DNA from: Stromatinia cepivora
Taxonomy: Eukaryota; Ascomycota; Leotiomycetes; Helotiales; Sclerotiniaceae
Length of the DNA: 64,000 nucleotides
Direction of reading: 5' to 3'
Assembly: GCA_014898415.1 (NCBI GenBank)
Contig: RCTD01000003.1
Span: 1,736,001-1,800,000, forward strand
Part shown: positions 37,075 to 50,500 of the stretch, piece by piece
Layout of the letters: every line of letters begins with the position of its first letter
Position numbering within the stretch: the stretch's first letter is position 1
Translations under genes and position numbers: made by a program
Notes under the pieces: model-generated
Seen by the model: only the letters and a program-made list of their open reading frames with translations
What the model was told of the DNA's origin: nothing
The model's database searches: none

Positions 37075-38715
37075 ATGCCTGCCGATCTCCAATCATCTAA
37101 TCCTTTCAGAAGGAAAGGTCCCTTCCCATCCTCGACCATCTCACCTTCTCCAATACCCGCTGTCAATCACTTCGCGGACTCAGAACAATCTGCGAATTCG
37201 AATACCGAATGTGCACATATAGAAAGCCAAGATGGGCCAAAGAAGACACCCAAAAAGGTTCGAGTTCAGTCTCCACCACCACCATCTCCCTCAATCCCGG
37301 ATTCTACATCTACTATAGGGGAGGATTCGGGACCTTTCGAAAACCCGATGCGAGCATCTCGAGGGTTTGAGCAAGATCCCTTTGACAGTATTACATCTGA
37401 TATATCTGAGGATGACGAGGAGGATAAACCTCCAAGGGCTCGGATCCTGAATCCATTTTCCAAGACACTGGAGACAATGGAGAATCCAGGTCGAGAAGCA
37501 CTAGCTACATCATCTGCAAATGCCACCACTTCTGGGAGAGCTTCTATGGATGTGGATGCATTCAAAAGGTTATTGATGACCGGGAATGCGGGGTTGGGAC
37601 CTTCTACCCCCCTGCAACCCCCTCCCGTTCATGCATTAAGAGATGAAGGCAGCAGTAGTACGGACACATCTTCTCTATCGCGGCAATCGATATTTGAACC
37701 AATACAAGAACCACATCCGGAATCACCAAGATCATCACATGAGATATCAGAACCAGAAGAAGTACGAAGGGCAATGTCTGACTCTTCATCATTACATGTG
37801 AAAAGGAAACCACCTCCACCGAGTTCGAGGCATCATGGTAAATTGATTAAAATGGAATTGAGGGATGAGCCTATGGCAGTGTCTCCCTTATCTCCTCCAC
37901 AGGAAATATCGGCGACACCTCAATATTTTCCTATTATGACTTCGACGCCGAATCGCTCCTTGACAGATCTGAACAAGCCTTTGCCTCCTGCACCACCTCG
38001 TGAAAGTGGTGAATCCGAACGAGAATCACCGTTCGATAGAGAATCCGCAGGAAAAGCACCCGAACCACCATCTCCATCCTCATCAATAAGACGAAAAGCA
38101 GCTCCCCCGCCACCTGTCACGCGAAGGCACAGTCAACTTGTTAGTGACTCAAAACTGAGTCGAAGTAATTCCGGAAGACTTTCGCCAAGGGTAGAAGAAG
38201 ACAATGTATCCGTATACTCAATAGAACCTGGGCGACCACGATCCGACAGTGGAAAAGCACCACCTCCACCTCCAACACGAAAACATGGTCTTTCTCGAAC
38301 CCAATCCCATCACGTATCTTCTTCACCATCCGCAACATCATTGCCCATTCCACCGCCAAAAAGAGGGTCATCAAAACAAGGACGAGCACCATCAATATAC
38401 AGTACCGAAGCCCCAAGTCCTCAGATCTCCAAACGCGCCTCTATACAAGGACCGCCACCACCCCCTCGTCCCCGCCAAACACGGAATAGTCTTGATGTAT
38501 CTCTAATCACATCTTCCTCTTCAAATCGTGCCAGTGGCGAATATCGACGAAGTTCTGATGGGTCCTCCATGTCACAAACTTCACGATACGAAGAGAACAA
38601 TGCGGTCACTCCTACCAGTGGTAATTCCAACATCCTAGCAGATCTCAGTGCCTTACAACAAGAGATTGATGCACTAAGAAATCAATCACAACAGCGGCAG
38701 CGGAGTGTCACATGA
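37075..38715 (+). CDS. Proline-rich disordered protein with candidate SH3-binding motifs
   Basis: An intronless frame of 546 residues. I took ATG 37075 (context ACAAAATGCC) because the frame upstream has no ATG. It starts MPADLQSSNPFRRKGPFPSS and is rich in Ser, Pro, Arg and acidic runs (SEDDEEDKPP). At least five polyproline motifs with flanking basic residues stand near residues 243 (KPPPPSSR), 343 (APPPPVTRR), 392 (APPPPPTRK), 425 (PIPPPKR) and 458 (GPPPPPRPR). Such sites bind SH3 domains of cortical and endocytic proteins (established for the motif class). The last 27 residues (DLSALQQEIDALRNQ) predict a short coiled coil. It is probably an actin-patch or cortical scaffold (inference). 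The family was not recognised. Confidence 0.7.
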   Translation: MPADLQSSNPFRRKGPFPSSTISPSPIPAVNHFADSEQSANSNTECAHIESQDGPKKTPKKVRVQSPPPPSPSIPDSTSTIGEDSGPFENPMRASRGFEQDPFDSITSDISEDDEEDKPPRARILNPFSKTLETMENPGREALATSSANATTSGRASMDVDAFKRLLMTGNAGLGPSTPLQPPPVHALRDEGSSSTDTSSLSRQSIFEPIQEPHPESPRSSHEISEPEEVRRAMSDSSSLHVKRKPPPPSSRHHGKLIKMELRDEPMAVSPLSPPQEISATPQYFPIMTSTPNRSLTDLNKPLPPAPPRESGESERESPFDRESAGKAPEPPSPSSSIRRKAAPPPPVTRRHSQLVSDSKLSRSNSGRLSPRVEEDNVSVYSIEPGRPRSDSGKAPPPPPTRKHGLSRTQSHHVSSSPSATSLPIPPPKRGSSKQGRAPSIYSTEAPSPQISKRASIQGPPPPPRPRQTRNSLDVSLITSSSSNRASGEYRRSSDGSSMSQTSRYEENNAVTPTSGNSNILADLSALQQEIDALRNQSQQRQRSVT

Positions 38716-41700
38716 ACATAACATTTTGGGCAAATTAGTTATTCACTCTGGTACTCATCGAGCAACCTCAGAGTCAAAAACATATATTATGGAACGTTGT
38801 AATCGTGAAACGCTATGGCTCACACCGCTACGTAAATGGAACAGGAAAGTCCTATACTCTCGAAAGCGATTGCAGCGCCTATTTGTAAATATTTGGAATC
38901 GTTGGATTTATATCGGAAAATTTGGAATCTAGCTCAAAACTTGGAGCTTCTGGGAACTTACAACGAAGAATCCGGGGCTTTGGTGTTTAGCTTGGGAACG
39001 GTATGGGAGATTTGGAGTTGGCATGATGGATGAGTACCGCCCACTTGGACCTGTTCTATTTGAGGTGGGCTTATTGAGTGGACTTCCAGATTCTGGGATA
39101 TGGCATTGCTCCATTCCTGAAGCTATTGAAAACAATGAAGTAAATGGATACGATGCGAAGGACGTGACTCGAAGGATCTAGCTTGTGGACGCTATTGGTA
39201 ATTCCAACAGAAAACTGGGCGGAGCACGGTGGGTTAATGGTGGTTGCGGGACATGTATCGATGAGGCTGAGGCATGGATGGTCCTTGTTTCGCTTATTCT
39301 TTTACAAAGCTATTTAGAAATTCGAGAGGTCAGCAGGAAGTGAGCAAAAGCACGGAACCGCGAAGAACCCTGAAGAAGATTGCTTGATTGATCGGATCGA
39401 CAGCGATGAGCGGGAGCTTACTGTTTCGTGCAGGCGGTGGAGATGGGTGGAGGTGTTTAAGGTGGATTGGGTTTGGGTCGTGCGAAATGTGCATTGATGA
39501 AGATTTGCAAGTTTGGAGCTAGGGAGGGCTAATGGGTCGGTACTACTCGCAAGAGGCGCGCTGAGTGACTGGGGTGCGGGATTACCTCGGGTACAAAGTG
39601 ATGGGCCTGTTGGAGAGTTGGAAGATTCTGGGATAGGGCTTGAAGACTTGTTTGGATAAGACTTGGTGGTGTGGGGGAGGTATACTAGAAATATATACAT
39701 GCGCAATCACTCGTGTGCAATGGTGATCTTTGTTGGGGCTCGAGGGGGGCATACAAGATGCATTGGTTAGAGGGATCATTCCGGAGCGAACTGCACCTTG
39801 AGAGGGGGAGAAAAAGTTTGCACACTCCACTATGCACATATGGCTGGATGGATTGGGAAATATTGTATACTGTAAAGCGCTAAGGATACCATGGCTAATA
39901 TGAACATCTAAGATATTACAATATTATTAGTACGGGTCTTCATGATTGGGTTCTGAAGACTAAATCCCGATGACTTTGGGTGACTTGTCGATCTCGGAAG
40001 CAGGAACTTGGATCAGATCATTATCTGGCTTGGTTCGTGGAGGGATCAGGGATCAGTAGATCTGGGAGTAAGATGATTTGGTTCAATTGGTTGGGTAGGA
40101 GGTTTAGTGAGGACACTGCATCGTGACTATTACTGGCTACAATTATATATGACAATCATATGTACATTGTCCATTCAGCCTCATTTTATTACGAATACGT
40201 AGTACGTATTGCACACAACGGATGATCATAGTAAGTCTTTTGTGTATCAGCCAATGTATCAGCCAATGTTTAAATATCATCTTATACTTTTACTGTTACT
40301 CTTAATGTTACATATCGTCATTGTGTCAATTTTGGAGCTTCCAACCCCAAATGCACATGCAGAGAAATCTTTGGAATCTTCTGTAGATGTAGTGGATTAC
40401 TGGGTGGCAGGGAGAAAACAGGTCATGTGCACATGTATATTTAAGTTAGGGTTTGAAAATGAAGCTTAGGAGCTTTAGCGTGGCATGGGACTTGGGAGCG
40501 CAGAGCTTGGATTGGTATTGCGGGTGCGAGGAGCTTGGAATAGGAGCTTGGATATGCATGGGAGTTTGATGCGAAAAAGTCAAAATTGGTGCTAGGGATG
40601 TGGCTAGTGGCTGCGGACTAGTGGTACTTGATGGACACTAACTTTATTTGTCCCCTTGTTTGTATGATATGATGACTCGCGAGGTGGGAATTGGGTTTTG
40701 GATATTCTGGTACGGTTGCCTAGGGTGTATACAACTACGAAACTCTATTCTGATAACATTGAGTGCTAAATTGGAAGTGGAGTAACCTTGTTTTCTTAGC
40801 GCTGGAGTTGTACGTTTAGGTTTTTGGTAGCACGTGTATGATATATATGTCTTATGCATGATGGCTTTGGTGAGGAGTGGACTTGATGGATTTAGATAAG
40901 TGAGTTTGTTTGAAGAGAAGGGTTTTGGTTAGCATCATGCTTTAGTTTTGGGATTTGGGATTTGGGATTTTCGACTGGTTTAGCTGGAGCTGCTGCCTGT
41001 TGTGATGTTGAGAGAGGTTAGTTGGTCTAGGGAGTTGCGAGATCTAGATAGAGTTTTTGATGCTATACGCTTCGAGCAGAAGAATTAGGGTAGGGGGATT
41101 AGACGGTGATTTATCATCTAAATGGATTGGGTGGAGGACTAAGAGTGTGAGGTTACGGGTTTGGTTGAAGGTTGGGTTGAAGATTGGGTTATTGATGGGT
41201 GGGAGTCTGAGGGTAGGGGTGCGGGAACGGGAATGGGAACGGGGGCGGGTGTCTGGGCGTATTGTATGGTATGGTGGTTGATGGTTTGATATATTGTACG
41301 GATGGGATTATTTATATGATATATATATATATATAGGATTTACAGAGTTTATAGAGTATATCCGATATCTGATACTATAAACTAAATTCACTAATTAAAC
41401 TCTATATCCATCCTCTCCACATCACTCCTCATCTTAATCTAACTTAAGATAATAACAACAAAAACCTCTAATATAATTTATTATCATCCATACACTATAT
41501 CTCCATACTCCATACTCCATATCCCAATCCATACCTCGTAACAGATCACTATACATACCTAGGTAGAGTAGGGTAAGAATATGGATAGGAAACTGGGGAT
41601 TGAGGACTGAGGATTGGATTATTAATCATAGGATAGGATAAGGATGGAAGGATGGATATGGTGATTTGGTGAACTTGTTTATAGATAGGTGGATAGGGGA

Positions 41701-41761
41701 GGTAGCGGGGGTAAGTTGGTTTTTTTGGATGTGGGAGGTGAGAGGGGATGGGATGGGATGC
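38716..41761. other. Gene-poor region with low-complexity DNA
   Basis: A 65-codon frame at 38836 and Pro/Ser-rich minus frames at 39314-39839 have no family support. From about 40,480 to 41,280 the plus strand is G-rich with repeated GGGA/GGGT-type runs. A doubled TGTATCAGCCAA lies at 40238-40262, and an (AT)n run is at about 41320. Confidence 0.5.
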
Positions 41762-41950
41762 TATGGATGTATAGATAGATGTATCTTTTTGGTATCTAGT
41801 TGGTGGAAGGAAGTTGGTATGATGATATAATGTGATGTGATGATAGAGGGAACGATAGAGGGATAGACGGACGAGTAGATGTATTTTTGGGTAGTAGGTG
41901 GAAGTTGGAAGCTGGTATGGTGTGATATGATGACAAAGGCGATGGACAAA
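41762..41950. repeat. Degenerate two-copy tandem repeat of about 100 bp
   Basis: 41762-41860 and 41866-41950 share an order of motifs: TAGATGTAT, a short T-rich run, TAGTTGGTGGAAG or TAGTAGGTGGAAG, TTGGTATG or CTGGTATG, GTGATxTGATGA. Confidence 0.45.
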
Positions 41951-42040
41951 TGGATGAATAAATGTAATATAGTTAATAATTTATAGAAATGAATTATACG
42001 GATTATAAGACAGAATATAAAATAATAAATATATATATTA

Positions 42041-42206
42041 TGTTAACTTTTGATGCAGGAAATAGTAGTATTATTGACTATGTAGGTTGAACTAAGGATC
42101 TATATATCTAATAGGAATAGAATTGAGGTTATCCCCAAATATGGTCTATACGTTATTGTGATTATATAACCTTAATTCTAATCCTATGATAACTTCATTT
42201 CCAATA
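42041..42206 (-). repeat. 3' LTR of the copia element
   Basis: Aligns without gaps to 47353-47518. On the plus strand it begins TGTTAAC and ends CCAATA, where the last dinucleotide is CA in the other copy. Confidence 0.9.
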
Positions 42207-42249
42207 TTCCCCTATTGAGGATATCCTATTTGATCCTCCTAGATTATTA

Positions 42250-45200
42250 ATCCTAACATTTTCTTGAACCTTTTGAAAGCAATCTTTATATAAGGCTTCG
42301 TTATTCCATCGGCAATCATATCATATATATTGATATAACTAATAGCGATTTTCTCCTTTTCTGTTAAATCCCTGATGAAATAATAATTGATATTTATATA
42401 TTTGAATTGTTTGTACAAATATAGATTCTTGATTAAAATTAAAACACCTTGATTATTATCAAGTATTTGAATTATATCTCTATTCTTTCTAATATAATTT
42501 GATCTAAATAGATCCTTAAATATTTATATAATCCATCTTTTTTGTTTGATGAATATTACTATCATAATATATTCTGATTCTATATTGGAAATAACCATAA
42601 ACATTTGTTTCTTATTAATCTACAATATAAAGCCTTTATAGAATATTATAATTCCCTTTGAAATACTTTTCCGGTTATATTTGTCATTAATCCAATCTGT
42701 ATCTATATATACCTTTATTATATTATCAAACATATTGTATTCCTTACAAATGTCAGATTATACTCCCTTTGGTTTGAACCATAACTTCTATTTGATTGTT
42801 GATTGTAGATATCGTATCAAATTCTTCAAAACTATAATATAATGTTTTACTGGTTTTACCATAAATTATGAAAGTCTTCTAATTGAGAATGTTATATCTA
42901 ATCGAGTATATATTATTGGATGAATTACATTTCCTATTTGTTGTTGATATTCATTCACATCTATCAATTCATCATTATCGGTTGTTAACCGAAGATAGGT
43001 ATAATCCATTATTAGTAGTTTCTTGGTTTAGTATTATCCATATATAATATTATATTTGGTTAATATAATATCGAGATATTCTTCTTAATCCATAATTAAT
43101 ATATATACTTTTCTATCGCGAATAATTCTAATACTTAGGATCTTATTAATCTCCCTTAGATTCTTAGTATTAAAATAGATTGATAGCTTTTCATCGAATT
43201 AAATGATTTATAATAATATACGCAATATAATAACAATATCGTTGATATATACCAATAATATTATATTATGGTTTTTGGATATATATAAATATAGATCTGT
43301 CAAATTTTGTATAAAGTTTATATCTAAAAATTCTTTCTTCAATAATAAACTTCAATCCCTTTTAGTTTGCTTTAAATTATATAAACTTCATAGAGTTTAT
43401 AATATATATCCCTTTTCGATTTTAATACTTTGGAATAATTCGAGGTAGATTTCTTTTTTCAAATATAATTCAATAAAGACATTTTTGATATTGAAATATA
43501 AATATTCCAAATTTTCTTTTATAATAATAATTAGGAATAATCTGAATATATTTAGCTTTATTATTGATACAAATGTTTCGTTATAATCTTTTCTTAATAC
43601 TTGATTGAATCTTCGAGTTATTAATTTTGTTTTGAATCGTTCTATCTTGTTATCTTTAATTTTAATTATAAATACTTATTTTATCGAAACTAGATTATTT
43701 TCTTTAAGGAATATATATTCTTTCCAAATACTATTTTGAACCAAAGATATAATTTCCTTTTGAATAACTTCCTTCTATTTCTTAGAATATTTTCGATCTG
43801 ATATTGTTTCCTTATAAATTCTTAATATTTTGATTCCCAAAACTTCTTCAATCAAGTATATTACATTTTCTATATTATCTATATCTATCAACGAAATTAT
43901 AAAATTTGAAACGATTTTATTTTTGATATAAAGATTCATTTTATAAATGATTGAGATTATAATTATAATATATTCTATACTTTCTTGAATTTTGGCCTAT
44001 ATAGATATCACAATCAATACCTTTATAATCTTGCTTTCCCATTCTTCTTCAAGATTTTATTCTATATCTCTTTTCTGTTTTCGTATTAAATATTTTGAGG
44101 ATTTGTTTTCAAAATCTATTACATCCTCTTATTCGGTTTTAAATGATTATAGATTTACTTCGTTTTCTGATTCTACTAAAATAAATTTATCAACAAAATT
44201 TAAAATAATCTTAAATTTTACTTCCGATATAGATTCAGAATTTACAAAAATTGATTCTTGGATTGGAATCTTTGAAATGATAGATTCGATATCTGAAATA
44301 TCCTTAGAAGAAAATTTTTGATTTGTTTTTTGGATATTACCATCTCCATTTTTATTGTATATTAATATTGATATATCTAATTTACCTGGTTTCAATTCGA
44401 TAATTAGAATATTTGGTATAATCATTAAACTCGATATAATATCTATTGGAGAGAATACTTGGAACAAAAGTGATACAAATATTATATTTAATATTGAAGA
44501 TAGAAAAGGTGCTTTGTTTATTATCGGTTTATTATAAGATTTTCAATCTGATTCTATATTCTTTGTTTTTTGTAGACTTGATTTATAATTTCTTAATTTA
44601 AGATCCAAATCTTTTCTTCGATAAGATTCATCTATAATTACTTTACTTAATCGAAATATATAATTTAACTTTAAAGAATATATTTTGATATATTTATTCA
44701 TAACTTTTGAGTATCCTAAAAATATATTGATTTTCAAAATATTCTACAATTTATTATATTTTTGTTCTTTTGAAATAATTTTGGGATTAATATAAATGTA
44801 ACATTTGCTCCCCTAGATTTTGTATATCTTTATATCTGGTATTATACCTGTAAAAGCTTTTATAAGAAATCGATCTATTCCGTTTATATTAAGATCAATA
44901 CTAATACAATTCCTGATATAAGTATTATACTCTATAATTTCGTTCCAAAACTTTAATGATAATCCAGCTTCTTTTAATATTACTTTTATATCTACTTTTG
45001 TAATCCTTATATTCTATTTTATAGGTTCGTTTTGATGTAAAAAAGCAATTATTGTAACTTCGGATTGTATACCTGATGATTATTCATGAATAGTTTGTAG
45101 AAATTCTGATATATTATCAATTCTAATTACAATAATCTTTTCTTTAGTAATCAATTCTATCTTCTTTTTTCAAGTTTTCAATATTTGAATTACATTATCT

Positions 45201-45780
45201 TTTTATTTAAATGATATAATCCAATTTACTTTTATACAATTATCGATGATCAATATAAAATAACGATTCCCTTGAATCGATTTTGGAAATAGTTTTATAA
45301 TATCGAAATATATAAATTCGAATCTCTTTGATTTGTATAGACTCAATTGCTTTGGAATACGATTGGTTATCTTGGTGAGTATACACACTTTGTAGATATC
45401 TAATTCAATTGGGATCTTTATTAACTTGATTATATTGAATACTTTATATAGATTCTTGATCTTGTCTGGATCTAAATGATTGAATCTTTGATATTATAAT
45501 AGATATCTCTTTTTCTCCTTGAATATTAATTCGTCATCGATACCTTTGATATTATCGATTATTTCTGAAGAAAAATTTTTTTCCTGATCATTTTGATATA
45601 CATTCGAACAGAAAATTGTATCCTCGTATTCTTTAGTTATATATGAAACTATATACATTCCGTTTTGCATTTTAATACAGATAACTTTCTTATTATCCTT
45701 TTTGAAATATATATAATGAAAATTGAATTCCTTTTGTAGTTTTGTTTCGCAGATCCTTTTTCCTAACAATAAGTTTACTC
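42250..45780 (-). pseudogene. Degenerate copia pol region
   Basis: From the 5' side: 45769-45494 carries a pre-integrase stretch (GKRICETKLQKEFNFHYIYF); 45388-45203 carries an integrase core stretch (FEFIYFDIIKLFPKSIQGNR, then YFILIIDN); 44737-44543 carries the integrase C-terminal motif FLGYSKVMNKY and VIIDES. The reverse-transcriptase box reads LLVYINDIVII at about 43225-43260, in place of YVDD. The RNase H end reads ISYINIYDMIADGITKP near 42290-42350. Stops and frameshifts separate all blocks. Confidence 0.85.
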
Positions 45781-46399
45781 CTAACCCTGGTATATATAAT
45801 ATATTTGAAAGTAGTATTTTAGAACTATCTTCGTATATTATATCCGCTAAATCTTAATGGTGATAATATATTATTTTTTTATTAATCTTTATCCTTCATT
45901 TAGTAATAAGGTTTATTGATCTGAATAATAAAGGTTGATCAGATATATATAAAGAAGTATTTATATCGATATATCATTTGTTAGGGGAAGTTTTATTAAT
46001 AATCTCTTTTATTAAATTGCAATCTTTTTTTATTATATCTTCAATATTGGAATTTGATTTAGAGATATTATTAACAAAATATATTTGATCTTTTTTGTTG
46101 AAGTAAATTTTCTTTGGATTTGATGATCTCTTTCTTTTTTGATAATGAAGGTAATTGCAAAGGAGTTTGTTGGTTTGTATTAAATATAGGTAATCTCATA
46201 TATAATGATTTTCCTTTTAACAAAAATTGTAAATATTGTTTGGGGTTTCGAAATCTGATTTTTGATGTTGAAAAATGTATCTAGATTCTTTTACAACTTG
46301 TACTCATTTTGATTTATTTTTAAGACAAAATTCCTTAATCTACAAATACTTGATCTTATTGTCGATATTAAAATTGGTTTAGATATTCAATTTATCTAT

Positions 46400-47352
46400 T
46401 ACTCTTTAATAATCGATTAAAAGATTATATATTAAAACCAAAAACAAAACAATATTTTGATATACTAATCGATAGTTTTTATTTATAATCTTTAATTTCC
46501 TTTTATATTCTTTCAATTTATTTCAGGCTTTGATAATAATTATATCGGGATAGATATCAAATTGAAATTTGAAGTTCTGGATCATCGTTATATATATATT
46601 GATAGTGACTATACTGATTCTAATATATTTCGATTTAAGGTATCTCCAGAGTATATATATTATTGAATATTTGTTAGTGAAGGTTTCATTGTTATTATTG
46701 AGTATTGTATAAATATATGATAATATATTCATTTTGTTCTTTAAATATTCCGATTTCAATTCGACATTGTAATATACATAACTATTGATCTCGTAGGTAG
46801 ATACTATATTGGATCCTGCAATCTATATATATTTGTTTAATGTTTAATCAATTGTATAAAACTATTCTTTCTTTCTCAATTGTATTTTCGTTTGTTTGAA
46901 CTATTGCTTATAGTTGTTTTGATCGAGTTTCGAAGGGTTATTTGATTTTGATATTATAAAGGTTTCTTGTTGTTTAATAAATATCGAAGATAGTCTTCAG
47001 GTTTTTAAGATAGTCTTAAAAAATATGTAACAAATAGGTTCGGAATAATAAAGAAATATAAAAATAAAACAATAAGAAAATTCGTAAAATTGTATTATAG
47101 TATATTTTCTTGTAGCTATATGAACTTGCTCTTCGCTTTTGCTATAATTCTGTATCGGCATTATACAGATTACTCTCCACTTTGACTTGTAATGTTATAA
47201 ATTATAAACTGTATTGTTGTATTTCAACTCTGTTTTAATGATATTATATAAAAACTCTGATTTTCATTCTATTTCATCTCTACTAGTTATACTAATCCTT
47301 TCTCGATTTACTTTGTTTTCTAATCACTATTGTATAATCGGATCTTATAATC
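46400..47352 (-). pseudogene. Presumed gag region of the copia element
   Basis: By position between the 5' LTR and pol this should be gag. The sequence is so AT-rich and stop-filled that no zinc knuckle can be read with confidence. The bases next to the LTR (GATTATAAGATCCG on the minus strand) may be a mutated primer-binding site. Confidence 0.4.
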
Positions 47353-47518
47353 TGTTAATTTTTGGTACAGGAAATAATAGTATTATTGATTATATAAGTT
47401 GAACTAAGAATCTATATATCTAGTAGAAATAGAATTGAGATTATCCCCAAATATGGTCTATATGTCATTATAATCATGTGACCTCAATTCTAATCCTATG
47501 ATGGCCTCATTTCCAACA
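47353..47518 (-). repeat. 5' LTR of the copia element
   Basis: 166 bp; on the plus strand it begins TGTTAAT and ends CCAACA, the canonical TG..CA termini. Confidence 0.9.
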
Positions 47519-47523
47519 TATTA

Positions 47524-50500
47524 AAGTATTAAATTTGCGTATTTACTCGTTTATTTGTTTATTTATCTATATGTTTATTTATAAATAATCTTATAATATT
47601 TGAAATATTATTTATTTCAAAGAGCTATATACTCAAATATCAAATATCAAACAAAATCCAACAAATAAACAAATCACCAACTCCTCTCTCCATATCAAGA
47701 ATAAAAACCCCAAAATCCTAGTATAAAAATATATCTTCTATAAAAAATATCTAAATAATAAATATTCCCCATTTCCGTAAGGATTTACTGTCCTATTATT
47801 TATTATTGGAAATATTACCAAGTATTAAAAGTACTAAAACTATACATCAGAGCTGAAATTTCTATAGGTTTCATATCACATCTTATCTATATACCTACAT
47901 ATCTGTATGAGATTTTAAGTTATGGAATGGGATTGGATAGATAGATAAACAAGAGCTGAAATCTCGTGTAGGATGGGTGTCTAATATTGATACTTGATAC
48001 TTGAAAGCTGTGACGGGAGAAAGTTGGTTGGTTGGTTGAGGGTTTTTTTTGTGTGTGTGGGGTGTGGTGTGGTGGATTGAGATGAGCCTCAGTGTGGTGG
48101 GGATGAAGTACCATATTGCGATAGGGGAGGTGGTGTGGCAGTGTGGTAAGCGATCGGGTATGTACCATGTATAGCATGGATGTGTATATGTAGTTTTGGA
48201 TATTTAGTTAATTGGTGCATTTTAGATTATGGTATTGATGGACTGGGATAGGATGGAAGGGAAGGACTGGGGTGGAAGGCAAGAGAATTATAGGAGGGTT
48301 AATGTAGTATTGCTAGGCGCATACAGCATGTGAGTAATTAATACTTCCGATCGCTGCACTTCGAAGATGCCGAGTCTGAAGCGAATATTGAGGTGATCGG
48401 GGAAGGAGGGAGAAATGCAGGAAGTATGGTTGATGGTTGGTTGGGCTGGGTAAGCTTATGGATGGATATAATATGAAGGAGAAGGAAGAAATGGATGAAG
48501 GAAATGCCGAGAAGTGATTAGGAGAGAAGTTTATCCATATGCTTGGGATTTCTTAGGGATATGACATTTTCGTATCGGATATGTATTGGATGAATGCATA
48601 TGAACACTGAATAGTAAGGAGATTTATCTCCGTCCCCGCCGCTGTCTTCCCACGTGTAAGTATGATTACGAGGCCTTGCTTTGATCTTGTTTTACTTTAC
48701 CACTGTAGTGTATGGGATGGACGAAAACTAAATGAATTAGAGTAAGATTCTGGATTCTTGTATCGGAATGAGGTGCTTTGGGTGTATGCTGATCATCGCA
48801 TATGATACAGTAGAATTCCCCAATTTATTCGTTCATGCAATGCAGACAGATCATCTCTATAATAACATGGCAAGAATTATTGATTCTTGATATCCGTGTA
48901 CTATATAGTAAACGAAAGGTGCGACAGTATATGAAATGCTCACTAAAGAACTTCCCAAATCCGAATCCCGCAAAACGCCCCTCCACAAACCCACACGGCA
49001 AGTAAATTATCGACCTCACGTATTCCCAAAGAATCGAAACCCATGGAAAGAATCCAGTAACCCCAGCTCCCCCGTTTCACCAAAACGGTCTTGGTGCATC
49101 CCCCAAGAATCGTGTTGTGCTACTTCGGGAAGCAAGACCTGCAAAGGCACGTACAGAGTCTGGGGTGCTTGTTTGGGGGCCGTATTCGTTCCCCAACATA
49201 CATATCTGGACTTGGGATGGTAAGACATGGTCGGTGATCTAACGCTTGTTATTAATCACTACCTTTTGAATATTTGAGTGTAGATCCAAATCAAACACTA
49301 AATAGAATCAAAAACCCTCCGTAATGTACCGATGAGAAAACCGATGCATCACATATCAAATTCCACCGATTTAATCGTAAAATCGGGGATGCTAAAGTAT
49401 ATGCAAAGAAAAAAGTTGTCGAAAATCCAAATGGTTATGTTTCAGTAGTTTTCATCTGGGACATTCAGTCAAATTGACGGTTGATGATTGCCATGCTAGT
49501 GACTCGTGGATAAGATGCAGACGGAATGTGTAGTGATCCCGTGGCCATGTGATAGGGATGCAGTCTTAGTCATATTTCGATATAGGTACCTATGCCAAGT
49601 GTTTTGGTTGAAGTTGTTTTGATGATTTTTTCCTCTTTCGGGGTTCGCTTGAAATCTTTTTTTGAAGGGATGGATTGGTCATGACTCGTTTGAAGTTTAG
49701 CTTAGCTTACCTTTCTAGACTTTACATACATTTTATTGCATTGATTTTCTATCGTTAGTGCTAGGCTGAAGATATCCAAGCAAAGCTAGAAGGAAATTAC
49801 AAGAAACTTTTAATTTCTTTGATTATTCTGCATGTGTGTGAACCTTCGTCACATCCTCTTTGCCCTGGCAGCAACTTTTTGGGTGTTTTTGATCTGTTTG
49901 GTAAGAATAATATGGTATCTTCGTCTGATTGATTCAACCTCTCCCGAAATACATATAATGCGGGGTTGTGGCGTGGACATGGGCAGACACATTACATTTT
50001 CTTTCCCAACCCTCCACTTTTACTCTGATGCCCAGCTGCTTCGTATTTGTTGTGTACATACCAAAAGAAGTATCATATCTCAAAATGTTCACTATTGCAA
50101 AATTAGCATCAATCCGTAGTTCTAAAATCCCACTCTCAACCCCTTCATCAAACATCGCATCATCATGACCGAATTAGCGAAAACGATCCCCCATTTCTTC
50201 TCGAATCTTAGTTGAATCACTCGTCTAGTAATCCCCATACTACGTACATTTCATCCATTTTCATCATAGATTTCATGTACTGAAACAATATACTGGTACA
50301 AATACAGTAAGCATCTACAAACGCTAAGGATTTGCTGGGTAGGATTGATGTAGAGATTTATTAGGTAGGGAAGATAGACGGGAAGCAAACGAAAAAGTTT
50401 GTGTAACACGAGATCTCATCCCATCAAATTTTGTACGACGCGGGAACGAGGTTTTTGCTGCGCATATGTTGAGGTTTCGCGGATTTGGTTCTAGCCCATT

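Larger units (their letters stand above)
42041..47518 (-). mobile_element. Complete but inactive Ty1/copia LTR retrotransposon
   Basis: A 5478 bp unit is bounded by two direct 166 bp LTRs and flanked by the same 5 bp, TATTA, on both sides (42036-42040 and 47519-47523). On the minus strand the order is LTR, gag-like AT-rich region, pre-integrase, integrase, reverse transcriptase, RNase H, LTR. This order with integrase before reverse transcriptase defines copia. A purine-rich tract (CAATAGGGGAA on the minus strand, 42207-42217) directly precedes the 3' LTR. All frames are broken by many stops, and the region is strongly AT-rich. The LTR copies differ at about 23 of 166 positions, all of them transitions, as expected from RIP. 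Confidence 0.92.

Noticed and set aside
38836..39033. 65-codon frame after the proline-rich gene as a separate gene
   Set aside because: Short, no motif, and within the likely 3' untranslated region; no coding evidence continues after its stop.
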